Assembly: GCA_963971405.1 (NCBI GenBank)
Contig: OZ020489.1
Location: 9,486,001-9,550,000 of the forward strand
Reading direction: 5' to 3'
Source: Psococerastis gibbosa
Taxonomy: Eukaryota; Arthropoda; Insecta; Psocodea; Psocidae
DNA: 64,000 nt
Shown here: positions 10,989 through 31,400 of the stretch, one piece after another
Position numbering within the stretch: the stretch's first letter is position 1
How the letters are laid out: each line of letters starts with the position of its first letter
Position numbers and translations under genes: made by a program
The notes under the pieces: generated by a model
The model's database searches: none
The model's input: the letters and a program-made list of their open reading frames with translations, nothing else
Told to the model about the DNA's origin: nothing

Positions 10989-13900
10989 AATAGCTGCCAT
11001 AATGAAAAGCGTGAAGGTCTAACTTAGCCTAGATGGCAGAAAAAATGTATAGATCGGTCCGAGTTGTTCCTGCCCCCATAGCAACTGAGGAGGACATCGT
11101 GGTGTCAATGATACAAAACCTAAATATTACAAATAAAAATAAATACATTTGCTTACCTACAGAAGGAATTTTGAATTTAGTTTATATTTTGTTCAAATAG
11201 TATGTATAAATACATTTTTGCAATTTAGTAAAGTTTAAAAAGAAATATGAAAATTTAGTTTACGTTTATTTTTTTTTCATTCTTTTTCACTACAATTAAA
11301 ATTAATTGACAATCATCCACAACCCGTCTCATATACTTCTTCTGACCCATTGCATGAGCAGTCTATATATTTGTAGGTCATTGCTTAGCCTCAACCCGTG
11401 CTCAGTGGAAACACAGTCCTATATATAGATATATAGGATGGATTCCCTATCTGCTGGGTGGCATTTACATTGTTGGTCTGAAATCAATTTTTGGAATGTT
11501 TTTTGCTATTTCTTATTGCATAAGTAACGCGACAATTTTCGTGAAAAGTATACTAGGTAGTACAATAGATAATTTACCTCGTTACATTAAATTAATGTCT
11601 AAAGGCCTGTTTTCCTAGACGAGGTTTCCATCACTGAAAAATATGTCATATTCTGTAGAAAATCAGTGTTGCTTTTTTAATACGAACTTCTTGTAGACTT
11701 CTCCATACAAGCTTTTTATCCAAAATTGTTATCTGCAGCACTTGTCCTTTCATGATCGACATCGTCGCCTAGCTTCATAGCTTACTTCTTCAAGTAAAAA
11801 GAACAAATTCCTACTTTTGGAGGTTGACCTCTCATTCTTTATCTGTGCACCACTATGTGTTACATGAGCCCCCTGCATACCAAAAACCTATCGGAATGTG
11901 AAACTTCAGGTTATATAATAGGAGGCGAGCCGGGTTACAACAAGCCAAAGGCTGCATAAGTGCTACAAAAAACCCTAACAATAAAAATAGGAGTGGTTAT
12001 AGGCTGAAAATGTCAGTTCTATAGAAAATTTGGCCTCAAACAGAAGTCGTATGTCGTCGCTATGGTTTATTTCAAAACGTTATGTATATGATAATAAACC
12101 TAAAATAAATAGCAGGAATTTAAGGTAACGCGTTCAAAAAAAAAAACTTAAGCAAAGGTTTTTTTGTCAAAATAACGAAGGTCAGCATTTGTTTTCAATA
12201 TAAGGTTGTCGATCAAATTTTCAAGACTGCCGTAAGAAGTTTAACTTTTTACGTAAATTGGGAAGCTCTCCCTTAATTTTGACAAAACTGTCGCGTACTA
12301 ATTTAAAAAAAAAAAAGACTCACTGACTTGCAATGTTAAATTAAAAGGTTAGTAGGCCTTCATGCTTACCAAAGTATTTCAAGTCCCGCTATGAATAAAA
12401 TAATTTGACTACATTCTGCAGTTCATACCTCATCATCATACAGAATATACCGTATGAAAGCGGCCTCGAGGAGTAAATGCAATCTGTTAGAATGACAAAG
12501 AAACTCTCTACGTATTTAAGTTCCTTGATATCATGTGGCTATTCATGTTAAATGCAATTTCTTTTATGTGTTCCAAATATAGAGCTTTAATTTGCCTCAT
12601 GTACAGCATTGTTTTTTATGTTAAAATTCCCTCAGTGACAAATTACGATATTTTGTCGGAATCCTTGGAAATCCATCGCAATTTTTTACAGTCCTCAACT
12701 AGCCCAAGAAATATTATACCATGACAAGTATTTTTCAAATTAAATGTATTGATATATTATACAGTATGTAGTTGGGCCAATTAAACGAAGTGACGTAATC
12801 ATAATATTGTAGGCCTATGTTACTGCCAAGATGGAAACCTGTAGGCCTACATCGCCACGCTCAGGTAGAACTTAAGACACACCAGTCTTGCGCTAAAAGG
12901 ACTAGCTTCTAGAAGCATGAACTGTAAAACCCAATATCCATAAGCAAGGCCGTAGCCCCCCCCCCCCCCGAAATATTTAAATATTTGCAGCGTACAGTAG
13001 ATAGAATGAAGTTTGAAATGTATTGAGGTTATCTCACCTCTAGTGACGTCAAAAAAAATCTGGCTACGCCCCTGTCCATAGGTTAAAGCTGTTCACAGAG
13101 TATAGGCAACAACAGTCCTAAATATTTATTAGCTTATATCATTTAAAAGAAAATGGGACACCTCCAATCTGTTTATTGAACAAAATCAAATTCCACATGA
13201 AGTGTTAATTGTTGAGCCACCAAAAATGTCACATGCCTTTGAAGAAATACTGCTCTACATTTTGATATGTAACACGTGGTTGTCACATAGATGACACAGA
13301 TATTAAACTCCTTCCTCCCAACACCCTTATATCCGCATATTATTACTCTACTCAGCGAAGCGAAGTTTTCGACAGCTCTAGCGATCCTGGAGGTTTCATC
13401 TGATATTTAATTTTAGGCGCCAGGAAGGCTTTCCCCCTCCGGTTTCTTTTAAGACTTGTTGTAAGTTTAATTCAAGTAAGCTCGTAAACAGGCTTCTAAA
13501 CTAGGCGCACTTGAACATTGAGAAGGGTGCTATTGGCCACCCTGGACTAGGCCAGCCATTCACGGTCCTGATCACAGCTTGCCTACCAAGCCTAGAAGTT
13601 GGCTGTAAGCCAGAAGAAATGGACAACTATACATAAGTTAATTCAGGGTAAAACACTTGGAATCGCATTGACCACGAGGGAGCTCGTCTTTAATCATTGA
13701 AACAACAATGGTAATAATGCAATTTTCCCGGTTTAGCGTGCATACAAAATAAACTAAACTTATGCAATTCAATCGTGGAAATAATTAGTGGCCTAAAGTT
13801 TGAAAAAAAGTTTAAAATTTATTCTATGTATATGGCAAGTGTCGTATGGTTGCATAACGCGTGACTGAATAGCATACGACGGGGCAAGCCCCGTTTTGTT

Positions 13901-14510
13901 GCATTTTGCATTACTGAATAGCATAAAAATACGAGGCAATTGCCGTATGGTTGCATCTTGCATGACTAAATATCATTAAAGACGCGATATCTCAACAGTA
14001 CGATTTTTGCACACAATCAACTAAATATTTGCTCACTTCAATTACATAATATAAAACTTTGCAATTAGTAGTAGCAGGAATTAAGATGGCTAAAAAATTT
14101 GACACGTAATAAACGCAAAAAAATACAATATGACTGTAACAGACAAAGACTAAATGAAATAATACCATGCTTAGCTAAATAAATCATAAACACTGGTTGT
14201 ATAATCTGCATATCAAAAAAGTTTGCAATATTTTATGATGACTTCTAAATGCCATTCATGTTTGCAGCCGTGGATCGAGAAATTAAAACTTTTTTTTTAC
14301 TTTGCTACAATTTTTTTTAATTTAAGTAGGCCAAGTTGCTCTTACGCCATGTTTTTCAAAATGTGGGAAAGATTCCGCTTAATTAGAACAACTCACTTTG
14401 TCTTGATACAAACGGTAGGCGCCATGTTTCCCCTTAACAATGCATTAGTAAATAAATACAGTATGTCTATTATAATCCGATTCACTATCTGAATGGAGAA
14501 CGTTTAGAAA
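10989..14510. other. Intergenic spacer between FKBP59 and RIOX1
   Basis: AT-rich DNA with no supported gene. It holds the FKBP59 3' end and poly(A) signals (to about 11150), a poly-C tract near 12957, and an imperfect tandem array near 13833-13990. Otherwise I see nothing. Confidence 0.6.
13833..13990 (+). repeat. Short imperfect tandem repeat (~3 units)
   Basis: Units of roughly 50-65 bp share CGTATGGTTGCAT and GACTGAATAGCATA with small changes. Noncoding. Confidence 0.5.
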
Positions 14511-14539
14511 AATATACGCATAGAAAATATGGAGGGCCT

Positions 14540-14692
14540 CCATCTTACTGTAATTGGCGCGGCTCATCTCCACACCTATCTTATGGAGAGTATAACTGGG
14601 TTGCCATTAAGCGAAAACTATAATGAAAACTGAATATTTATCCATAAGGTAAGAATGGGGATGCGCCGCGCCAATCACAGCAAGGCAGAGAC
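14540..14692. repeat. Inverted repeat with GCGC-rich arms
   Basis: TACTGTAATTGGCGCGGCTC at left is mirrored by GCGCCGCGCCAATCACAGCA at right, with CTTATGG / CCATAAGG further in. It lies just 3' of RIOX1 and is probably a MITE. Confidence 0.55.
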
Positions 14693-15010
14693 CCTGCATG
14701 ATGGATTTTCTATTTGAGAGTTTTTCATTCAGGGTGACGTATTCTTTTAAGCAACTGTATTGTACAAAACAATAAAATAATAAAATGGCTTCAAGGTCTA
14801 ACTTATTTTGTATTGTCTGTATCGAATTTAGTCTGCCAGTATGGTCCCTAGGTATTACAAAAAGCTGGAATTCCAAAACTCCACCAATCTGGTCTGTCAG
14901 TCTCGCCCATTCACTTTGCGATTTAGTGTACGGGACACTTAAGTCTGCAGAGTAAATTTGATTGTGTCTGGGGGGCTTAAAACATGGCCGCTCAAGGATG
15001 TAAAGCACCA

Positions 15011-23902
<8,892 letters not shown>

Positions 23903-24689
23903 GCCAAAATATTAAGTGAAATAAATAAACAATAATATAAGAATTTATTCAAACACAATACACAAGCATCGAAGCATGGTTTAAAATTGAAATGTTGAAT
24001 GGTTCATATCACATTCCATAGACGAGTTAGAGATAAATAGTCACAGCACCCCATTATTAGAGTTTCAATGTTTCATGGCCCATATTCTAATTCTGCTAAG
24101 TACCGTCTTCTGCTAAATTGCAAACTCTAACAATCCGCCGTAGCGCTCGCAGCGTTCCCACCTTAATTCAAAGCTCAAACACTTAATAGTCGTCGAATAC
24201 TTTTCACTACAATTAATAATCTTTAACAATTAATAATCTAGATTTAATAATAATAACAAACGTCTTATATTTACTAGGTGAGCCATAAGACTAGAAAGTA
24301 TTTTTCTGCCAAACCTATGTCCAAAAAACAATTCAATTTCCAAAATAGGTACATACCGTGCTGCGCTTAAGGCGATCGGGGCTTGGGGAATGGGTTTGGG
24401 GTTCCTTTTAGTATGCAGTTACGACTTATGGAAAGGTATACTCAAATGTTTTTTGGCCATGTAATCAAAAAGGGATAGGGCTACAAAATAGAAAGGTTTA
24501 GAACGCAAAAAAAAATCCTAAATTAAAATTAACTTAAGTATTATTCTCAGGATGAAACTAAGATTAAGACTTTTATCTAATGCGAATCCTATGTCAGAAA
24601 TAATATTCCGTCATTTGTGCATCAATGAGATGACGTAGAGTAAAGAAAAAAATCTCATCAATTATTGAAGAAAAATTGACAAGTGGAAA

Positions 24690-24860
24690 AACCACCTTAT
24701 TTATAACACTAACAATAAATTAACTTTGGTTTAAGAGGTAACCTCCACGTAATAACCGAAATTAGAATGTATAGGAAAACTGGGATTGGGCCTTGGCGGG
24801 ATTCGAACCCATAATATGAAGGAGCTGCACTATTCAAAACCTTATGACTAATAAAAGTGA
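24690..24860 (-). mobile_element. tRNA-derived SINE, family 2, copy 1
   Basis: The reverse complement contains the B box GGGTTCGAATCCCGCC followed by AAGGCCCAATCCC, TAATTTCGGTTA and AATTTATTG, matching the + strand copy at 47660-47830. Confidence 0.7.
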
Positions 24861-25308
24861 GTGGAATACTCCTAGCATTATGGAAATCTCAGACCATTGT
24901 CATTTAAAAAGAGAAATATATTTAGTTTTGAAAAATGGCGGGCAAAAAGTGCCCCGGCTTATTGACTGTCTTTTTTAAAATTACTTAAAATGCACTGGTT
25001 ACAAAATTCATACTTAAGGAAGCGATTAAATAATAAATTTACATTTTTGTTACCGAGAATATTCAAATTGCATGCTAAATGTATAATGAAAGAAGCAAAC
25101 TTGAGCTTTGTTGCCTTACCAAAGTTGTGGACAATTAGACATTTTCCGTGTCGTGGCGCTGCTGTCGACAAGTCAAGGCCAAGCTGTAATCCAGGTGAGT
25201 CCTTCAGGATGGTCTCTGTAAGAACCGGAAGTAAACAAACTTACAACAAGTGAGCCCGTACATGCTTTCCTATTTATCAATTTGTATACGTCCTGTAATG
25301 GTAAATCA

Positions 25309-25446
25309 GACAGGCTCTACCACATTATAACTTAATTTATAACAGATAAGTTAAGTATCTACATAATAGTCTCCTTAAAACAAAACAAACGTCAATGAAA
25401 TAATCACAAATGAAGTAAATTTAAATCCGGCGGTGAAATAGCCGCC
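25309..25446. repeat. Partial Harbinger-like MITE
   Basis: It carries the module GATAAGTTAAGTATCTACAT and the right end GAAATAGCCGCCTTA. The left end is missing. Confidence 0.6.
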
Positions 25447-26289
25447 TTATGGTTAATTAATATCGGCTGCCTATATTAAAGAACCAGCCCGAGTTTACTC
25501 AAGGGGTCCACCTCCATATAATATAGGCTATATTAAAAAACCCTTAAGGCCAAACCGGAGGGTTGTGGCCTTGACCGTTGAATACATAGAAATATAATAG
25601 AACTGGAGCGGCGGGAGTCATAATATGCCTTACGAGGCACCCGTTAACCATAAGCCAACTATCAGAGATAAGTACCTACGCAATAAATATCAAAGTCTTA
25701 CACATTGCAGCATAGCAAAGCGGATACTTGGACCCGGTCAAAAACTCTGTAGTTTAGTAGTTAGCTTGTGCAGGCTATTTCCCCGCCGAATTGCGTACTT
25801 ATCTTGTGCAGGCTACATTAGCAGCCATATTCTGACTAAAGTGCATTTCATTTCAAAAGTTGGAGGTTGGCACGTAATGCAAATTTTCCCTAATTTCTTC
25901 AATAAATTATTCTTTGCACAGACCCAAATATTTTTTTGAGAATGCAACCTGTCCGGTTTTGTTACTCTATTGAACACCTAAAACATACGTGAAGGTAGAA
26001 ATCATCGATATAGAAAGGTTCCGCAGAACATTTATTTTTAGTCATTTTTCATGAAAATTGAGTAATTTTTATTTTTTTACCGCCAGAAGCAACATGGAGG
26101 ATCTTTGAAATAATGTGTTCTCGTGTTAAGAATGTTTAACCGAATTAATGTAATAAAATAACCCCATTATTTTTAAATCTGTTCTTATTAATTGTTCATG
26201 GAACCTAAAGGCTAATGAGAAAACGCTATTTGAGAATAAAACCCCAGCCAAATTGAGTTAGCCCCGAATAAAAAAAATGGTCCCGAGGC

Positions 26290-26515
26290 ATGATTTTAGT
26301 GAACCTACATGCAAAATATTATCAAAATCGGCCGAGTAGTTTGTCCGGAAATTGATGAACAGGCAGACATACAGACAGAGCGACAGACATTTCGTAAAAA
26401 CCACTTTTTTGGGTTCCTGGGACCTCAAAACGTAAATCCGTTGAAATCACGGAATCGGAAATTTCGACCATCACAAAGCTTTCCTTATACTACGTATAAA
26501 TTGGAAAGAAAAAAT
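26290..26515 (+). repeat. Dispersed repeat, second orientation
   Basis: Plus-strand copy of the repeat at 9225-9500 (CAGACAGAGCGACAGAC, TTTCGTAAAAACC, GGTTCCTGGGACCTCAAAAC). Confidence 0.6.
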
Positions 26516-27944
26516 CACTAGATTGTTTGCTGAGACGATTGCATAGCCCCAAATGGGCAGACCAATAGACTACGATAATACTACGCCATAATAATAATAA
26601 TGGTACCTATGGCATGCAATGCATCGTGTTGGATATTATCTATCCATAATATATCTTTTAAAAAAATACATTAAGACAAGCACCGTAACCTATTCGGCTT
26701 TGCTAATATATTTCAGCACCTAGAACATGACTGAAGTTAAGAAACATCGATAGAAAAGTTCATCATAAAAATTATTGTTTTGTCAATTTTCGTGAAAAAT
26801 TGTTCCTTTATTTTTTTACAATCTTAAAAAAAACTACCTTATAAACCGGAACGCGACCTACTAGGTTTTTCTCACAGAACAACATAGGCCTAATATACGG
26901 TTTTGCTTGTATTCATCTATACTACAATATATGCAAATTTAAAATAAATCGTTGAAGATCGTTGAGAAAAAATTTAGTGGCGGTTATTGAGGCATAAGCC
27001 CCCCGAAATGAAATTAACCAAGAAACGAAAAAACATCTCAGTACCATATTACATATGAGGCTATGAGGGCCTACTTGCCGATTTCAAATTCTATCGAGTT
27101 GGCCCCAAATGGAGTAACAGACAGACATTTTATAAAAAAAAATAGGTTGTCTGTAAGTCAGTTTAAAGTCGGTTTACGGACGATGGTTTAACGTGACGAC
27201 GCCTAAATTAACTTATATTTAATTAACTTAAATAATGTATGGCTGGAAAGAGAAAGAAATGTGGAAACGCCCGTAAAAGCCCTTAAGTACTTTGAATTTT
27301 TTATATATTGATAATAAGGCGGCCGAAAGAGGCCTATTTTTGTTTGAAATCGTGAGCACCCCCTGACGTTTTACACCCCCAAAGCCAAGCCCCTTGCTTG
27401 ATCACCACAAATATAGCATGGCCTGAATGAGGAAGAATAGACGAAGACATGGGTATAATTTAAATTAAGATAGACCTTCTATATCTGCCCATAAAATTGC
27501 TTTAAACCCGCCCATGCAATTCAAATGGGATTGCTGGAAATGCGTCTCAGTTTACTAATTTTGTGTTCCACTAGTGTTTAAGGGATGAAGGGGTAAATTT
27601 GAAAATATGTATTTATTATACTCGTTTGAAACCTTAAATCATACTGCTTCTAACCAGACATTAAAAATTCATTCCGGTTGAAAATTGCAGGCTGTGGAAT
27701 TTTTTTACTCAATGCATGTAAATTCAAAAGTTCCCTTTGAACCTGTTTTTCACCGAAACAGTGATGGCTTACCAACCCACCTGAGCCTGAACCAAGAGAC
27801 GGATAGTAAACCTGAATATATGTCTGAAAAGAGTAAGCAAGGTGGAAAAGAACTAAAGTAATTTGGAGTTTTCAAATTGATATTAACACCCCCACTGGCG
27901 AATTTACTTCAGTTGTGATTTGAGATTTTTTGTTTGTTCTGTCT

Positions 27945-28345
27945 TAAGGAGACTATTATGTAGATATTTAACTTATTATAAATTAAGTTATAATACGGTA
28001 GCAGACATCATTAATAAGGCTCTACCATATTATAACTTAATTTATAATAGATAAGTTAAGTATCTACATAATACTTACTTACTTTAACGACACCTTATCC
28101 CTCCCACGGGGTCGTTGGCACGGATCTTAATCTTCCAGGTGTTTCGGTTTTGGGAAGAAAGACGTTTCAAGGGACATCCTCGGTCGTCCTAAAGGTCTTG
28201 GGCCCTCCACCGTATAGTATCTACATAATAGTCTCCTTAAACCGAAAGAAACAAAATTTCTCAAATCACAAATGAAGTAAATTGCCGCCTATTAAAGCAA
28301 TTTGATAGGAATCTGAAAAGATGATTTAGTGGAATATCCGCCTGA
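27945..28345. mobile_element. Rearranged Harbinger-like MITE with LINE insert
   Basis: Two palindromic modules (TTAAGGAGACTATTATGTAG and its reverse) flank GGTAGCAGACATCATTAATAAG. The right module is split by a 142-bp insertion (28074-28215). Confidence 0.65.
28074..28215 (-). mobile_element. LINE 3'-end insertion with 15-bp target-site duplication
   Basis: AGTATCTACATAATA occurs at 28059-28073 and again at 28216-28230. On the minus strand the insert ends AAAGTAAGTAAG. Its body contains the reverse complement of CCACGGGGTCGTTGGCACGG, which looks like a LINE 3'UTR. Confidence 0.8.
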
Positions 28346-28483
28346 TTATACTAACGTATAAATATTAAATTAGAAAGCAAACATTTGTAAAATGTAATGT
28401 TGGCCAACCTGTTGTTTCACCATTGAGGATTTGATTTTTTTTAGGCTATTATGTTGTGGACATGTTCTTTACAAACACACAAC

Positions 28484-31400
28484 ATGGCGTCTTCAAGTGT
28501 AAGTAACTTTTTTTTTTTTTTTAATTAATCATAATTATAACACTATTTTAGTTATTTATTTTTTTAAAACGTTTTTTTTTCTTTGCTACGGATAAGCTGC
28601 TACGATAGTCAATTCAAATTATTACATAATATATTCAAATTCAATTATGTATATTTTGGTTGTAGTCAGAAGTGAAATCTATTATATTATATTATGTTAT
28701 CTTTGTAAGTGGAATAAAGTAGGCAGTGCAGTTCTAGAAATCAGCAACATATACAGTATATAAATTCAGTAAGCTTTTTTTTCAGGTGTTTTGTGGGTGA
28801 AAAAATGTACCCTGAGTTTTAATAATATAAATAATTATTAACTTAGTCAGAAGACAAGCAGTTTATTGAAATTGGTCATTACAAACAGAGATAGACTGGG
28901 ACTGGAAATTTCGGATGTCGGGGCCCGTTCCTCAGGTCAAAATGGCGAACGTTCGCTTACATATTTTGAAATTTAAAATGCTGTTATAATGGCGCCACTG
29001 GTTACAAAGTCTGTTCTCATGTCAGAACTCTGGAAGCCATCAATGTCAATGACTAAAACTTAGCCAGAAAGTTAGTCTTGGCTACAATTGTCCACGACTC
29101 CACGCTTCTATGGGCATTTCTATTTTGCTTTAAGATTGTTAGGCAGGTGTCAACCAGTAGCTGTTCAAGAAATGTCTCGGCAATAACTTAAACGGTACTA
29201 AAGGTGAAAATTTGATTTGATTTATCCGCGCTGGCTGCACCATGGTACTACAATGGTTCCCTGGAAATAAGGATGTGGATGGACTCGCCAGAGGTATGGA
29301 ACAACCTGACAAACCCAGGACTTTAAGTGACTGTAAGAGGCATACCAAAGAATTATTTCATGTCAGGTCATGTGTGGGACAGCTCACAGGACCGACGCCG
29401 CTGGAAAAACGTGGGAAAAACTAGTTCAGAAGAAAGACAGGCCGCCAAAAGACCTACCCAGATACCATTAAGTGGCGGAATTTAGGTTAACAATGGGTCA
29501 TGACTACCTCCAAAAGCATCTTCCCCGTATAGATGTAGTTTCTTCCCTCTGTGCGACACCCGGGGTGAAATAGACAGAAAACATCTCAAGACGTGCCCTG
29601 CTCTCGTCACTAAAGAACTTGGTCACCAAACACTATTTGCTAATGACATATTACGCTCTTTTCCACAGCCACATCAACTACGGCATACTGTTATGGGGTC
29701 ACTCTGCAGGTGTGGCCGATGTTCTTTTATTACAGAAAAAGGCTGTCAGGATTGTGGCGTCCAGCGGGTGGAGAGACCACTGCCGACCTCTGTTTGCATC
29801 TATGGGCATCCCAACGGTTTACAGCCAGTATATTCTTTCATGCTTACTGCACATTAAAGCCAACATAGAACTGTTCCCTGAAAGAAATTCTGTCCATCTG
29901 CATAACACAAGAAATGCTCACCGTTTGGATGTGCCCGGATGCAGGCTGAGTAGGTCCATCGCATCAGTCCCAAACTCGGCAATGAGATACTACAACGCAC
30001 TACCCATCAGCCTTACTAATAAGGATTTTTCAGAATACAAGGCCGTGGTGACAAGGAAAATTAAAGAATGTCCACTGTACAGCTTGAACGAGTTCAGGGA
30101 AATAAGCTGGGATGCTCAAACATAACCTCCCCCCTCCCCCCATCTAACGTATGCTTCCGCATTAAATTTTTTGTTTCTGTTCTAGATGTTTTTTGTTTTG
30201 GACGCCATCTATCCCACCTTGGTGGGTCATGGACAAAGATTGATTGATTGATTGATTGATTGAGTAGCAGAGGTTCACCAGATTATGTGTTGTATTGTGC
30301 TGCAAGAAAGGTGATGGCGCAAGCCTAATGCTATGGCGCAATTTAAAAAAAAAGATTTGATTTATGATACCTATGTCTGTATTTTCTTAATTTTAGAAAG
30401 TCGACGACCACCGTCGAAAATGGGACAAGGATCATTATGCTCTGCTAGCGGCAGAGAGGCTACGCGACGAACTTGACAAAGAGGAACAGTCCGGTGAACG
30501 AGCGGCCCCTATCAGGAGGGAGCTGCTTAAACAGAGAGATTACCGAGTGGATCTTGAGTCAAAGTTGGGCAAGAGCGTTGTCATTACAAAGAATACCCCA
30601 TCGTCGCAAAGTGGTGGCTACTATTGCAATGCCTGCGATTGTGTTGTCAAGGATTCTATTAATTTTCTAGACCATATTAATGGGAAAAAACGTAAGTAGT
30701 TACTTGTTGCCAATTTCATGGAAAATAGACATATTTTCAATGTGCCAGTTTCTGCCTGATGAGCTCTACAATGTGATACAAATATTTCCATGCCATTAGG
30801 GAAATTGAGAAGCTTAAGAAGTGGTGTCATTTGATTACGTCTTGCCAACGGCCATACCATGTTGAATCAACCAGAACACAGCCTGTTCCTTACTGCGGCA
30901 AACTTGGTAGTGTGCACAGTGTTGGCAGGGGAACATGGTGGGCCATGATAACGTGCTGAGACTATACTATCTAGTTTGAGTGCGTGTCGTGTCCTGGTCA
31001 CCTCCGAATTAATCCTGTGACTTTACCATGTTCCCCAAGTGGTTCGGAATCCACTATAATCAGGAGGTCTACCCTGTTAGTCTTCTCCCCGAGGTGAAGG
31101 AGTCTGCCTCAAGTTAATAAACAGACTCACTCCCCCCGCCAGGCTGATAGGGTTGCTTAAAGCAGAAATGCAAAAAGCAGGCGTTGGAAAATAAACAATT
31201 GGAATACGTCTTAAAGGACGTTATCGTGGTGAGCGCTGCAGCTCCAATTTAATTATTCCTTAAAAGCATGCGTTACCAATATATGAACTATAGTGGGAGC
31301 TTAATTTTTTATTTATTTTATTTTAAAGGGTAATCAAACAAACAAACAATTTAATGAATGTTTCACTCTCGCTGTCAACCCACACCGACCACAAGTCCAG

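Larger units (their letters stand above)
23903..28483. other. Spacer between RIOX1 and ZMAT2 (divergent gene starts)
   Basis: RIOX1 is read leftwards from 23902 and ZMAT2 rightwards from 28484. The interval holds a SINE (24690-24860), MITE ends (24655-24720, 25309-25445, 27945-28345) and the dispersed repeat at 26290-26515. An open stretch at 24990-25195 ending at CCAG|GTGAGT looks exon-like but matches nothing I know. The promoters must lie here, but none is clearly marked. Confidence 0.5.

Noticed and set aside
24780-24850. Minus-strand tRNA gene (B box GGGTTCGAATCCCGCC)
   Set aside because: No acceptor stem; the same unit with the same tail recurs at 47660-47830, so it is a SINE.
24990-25253. 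Exon-like open stretch ending at CCAG|GTGAGT
   Set aside because: The donor is strong but no acceptor or protein family is evident; both strands are equally open.
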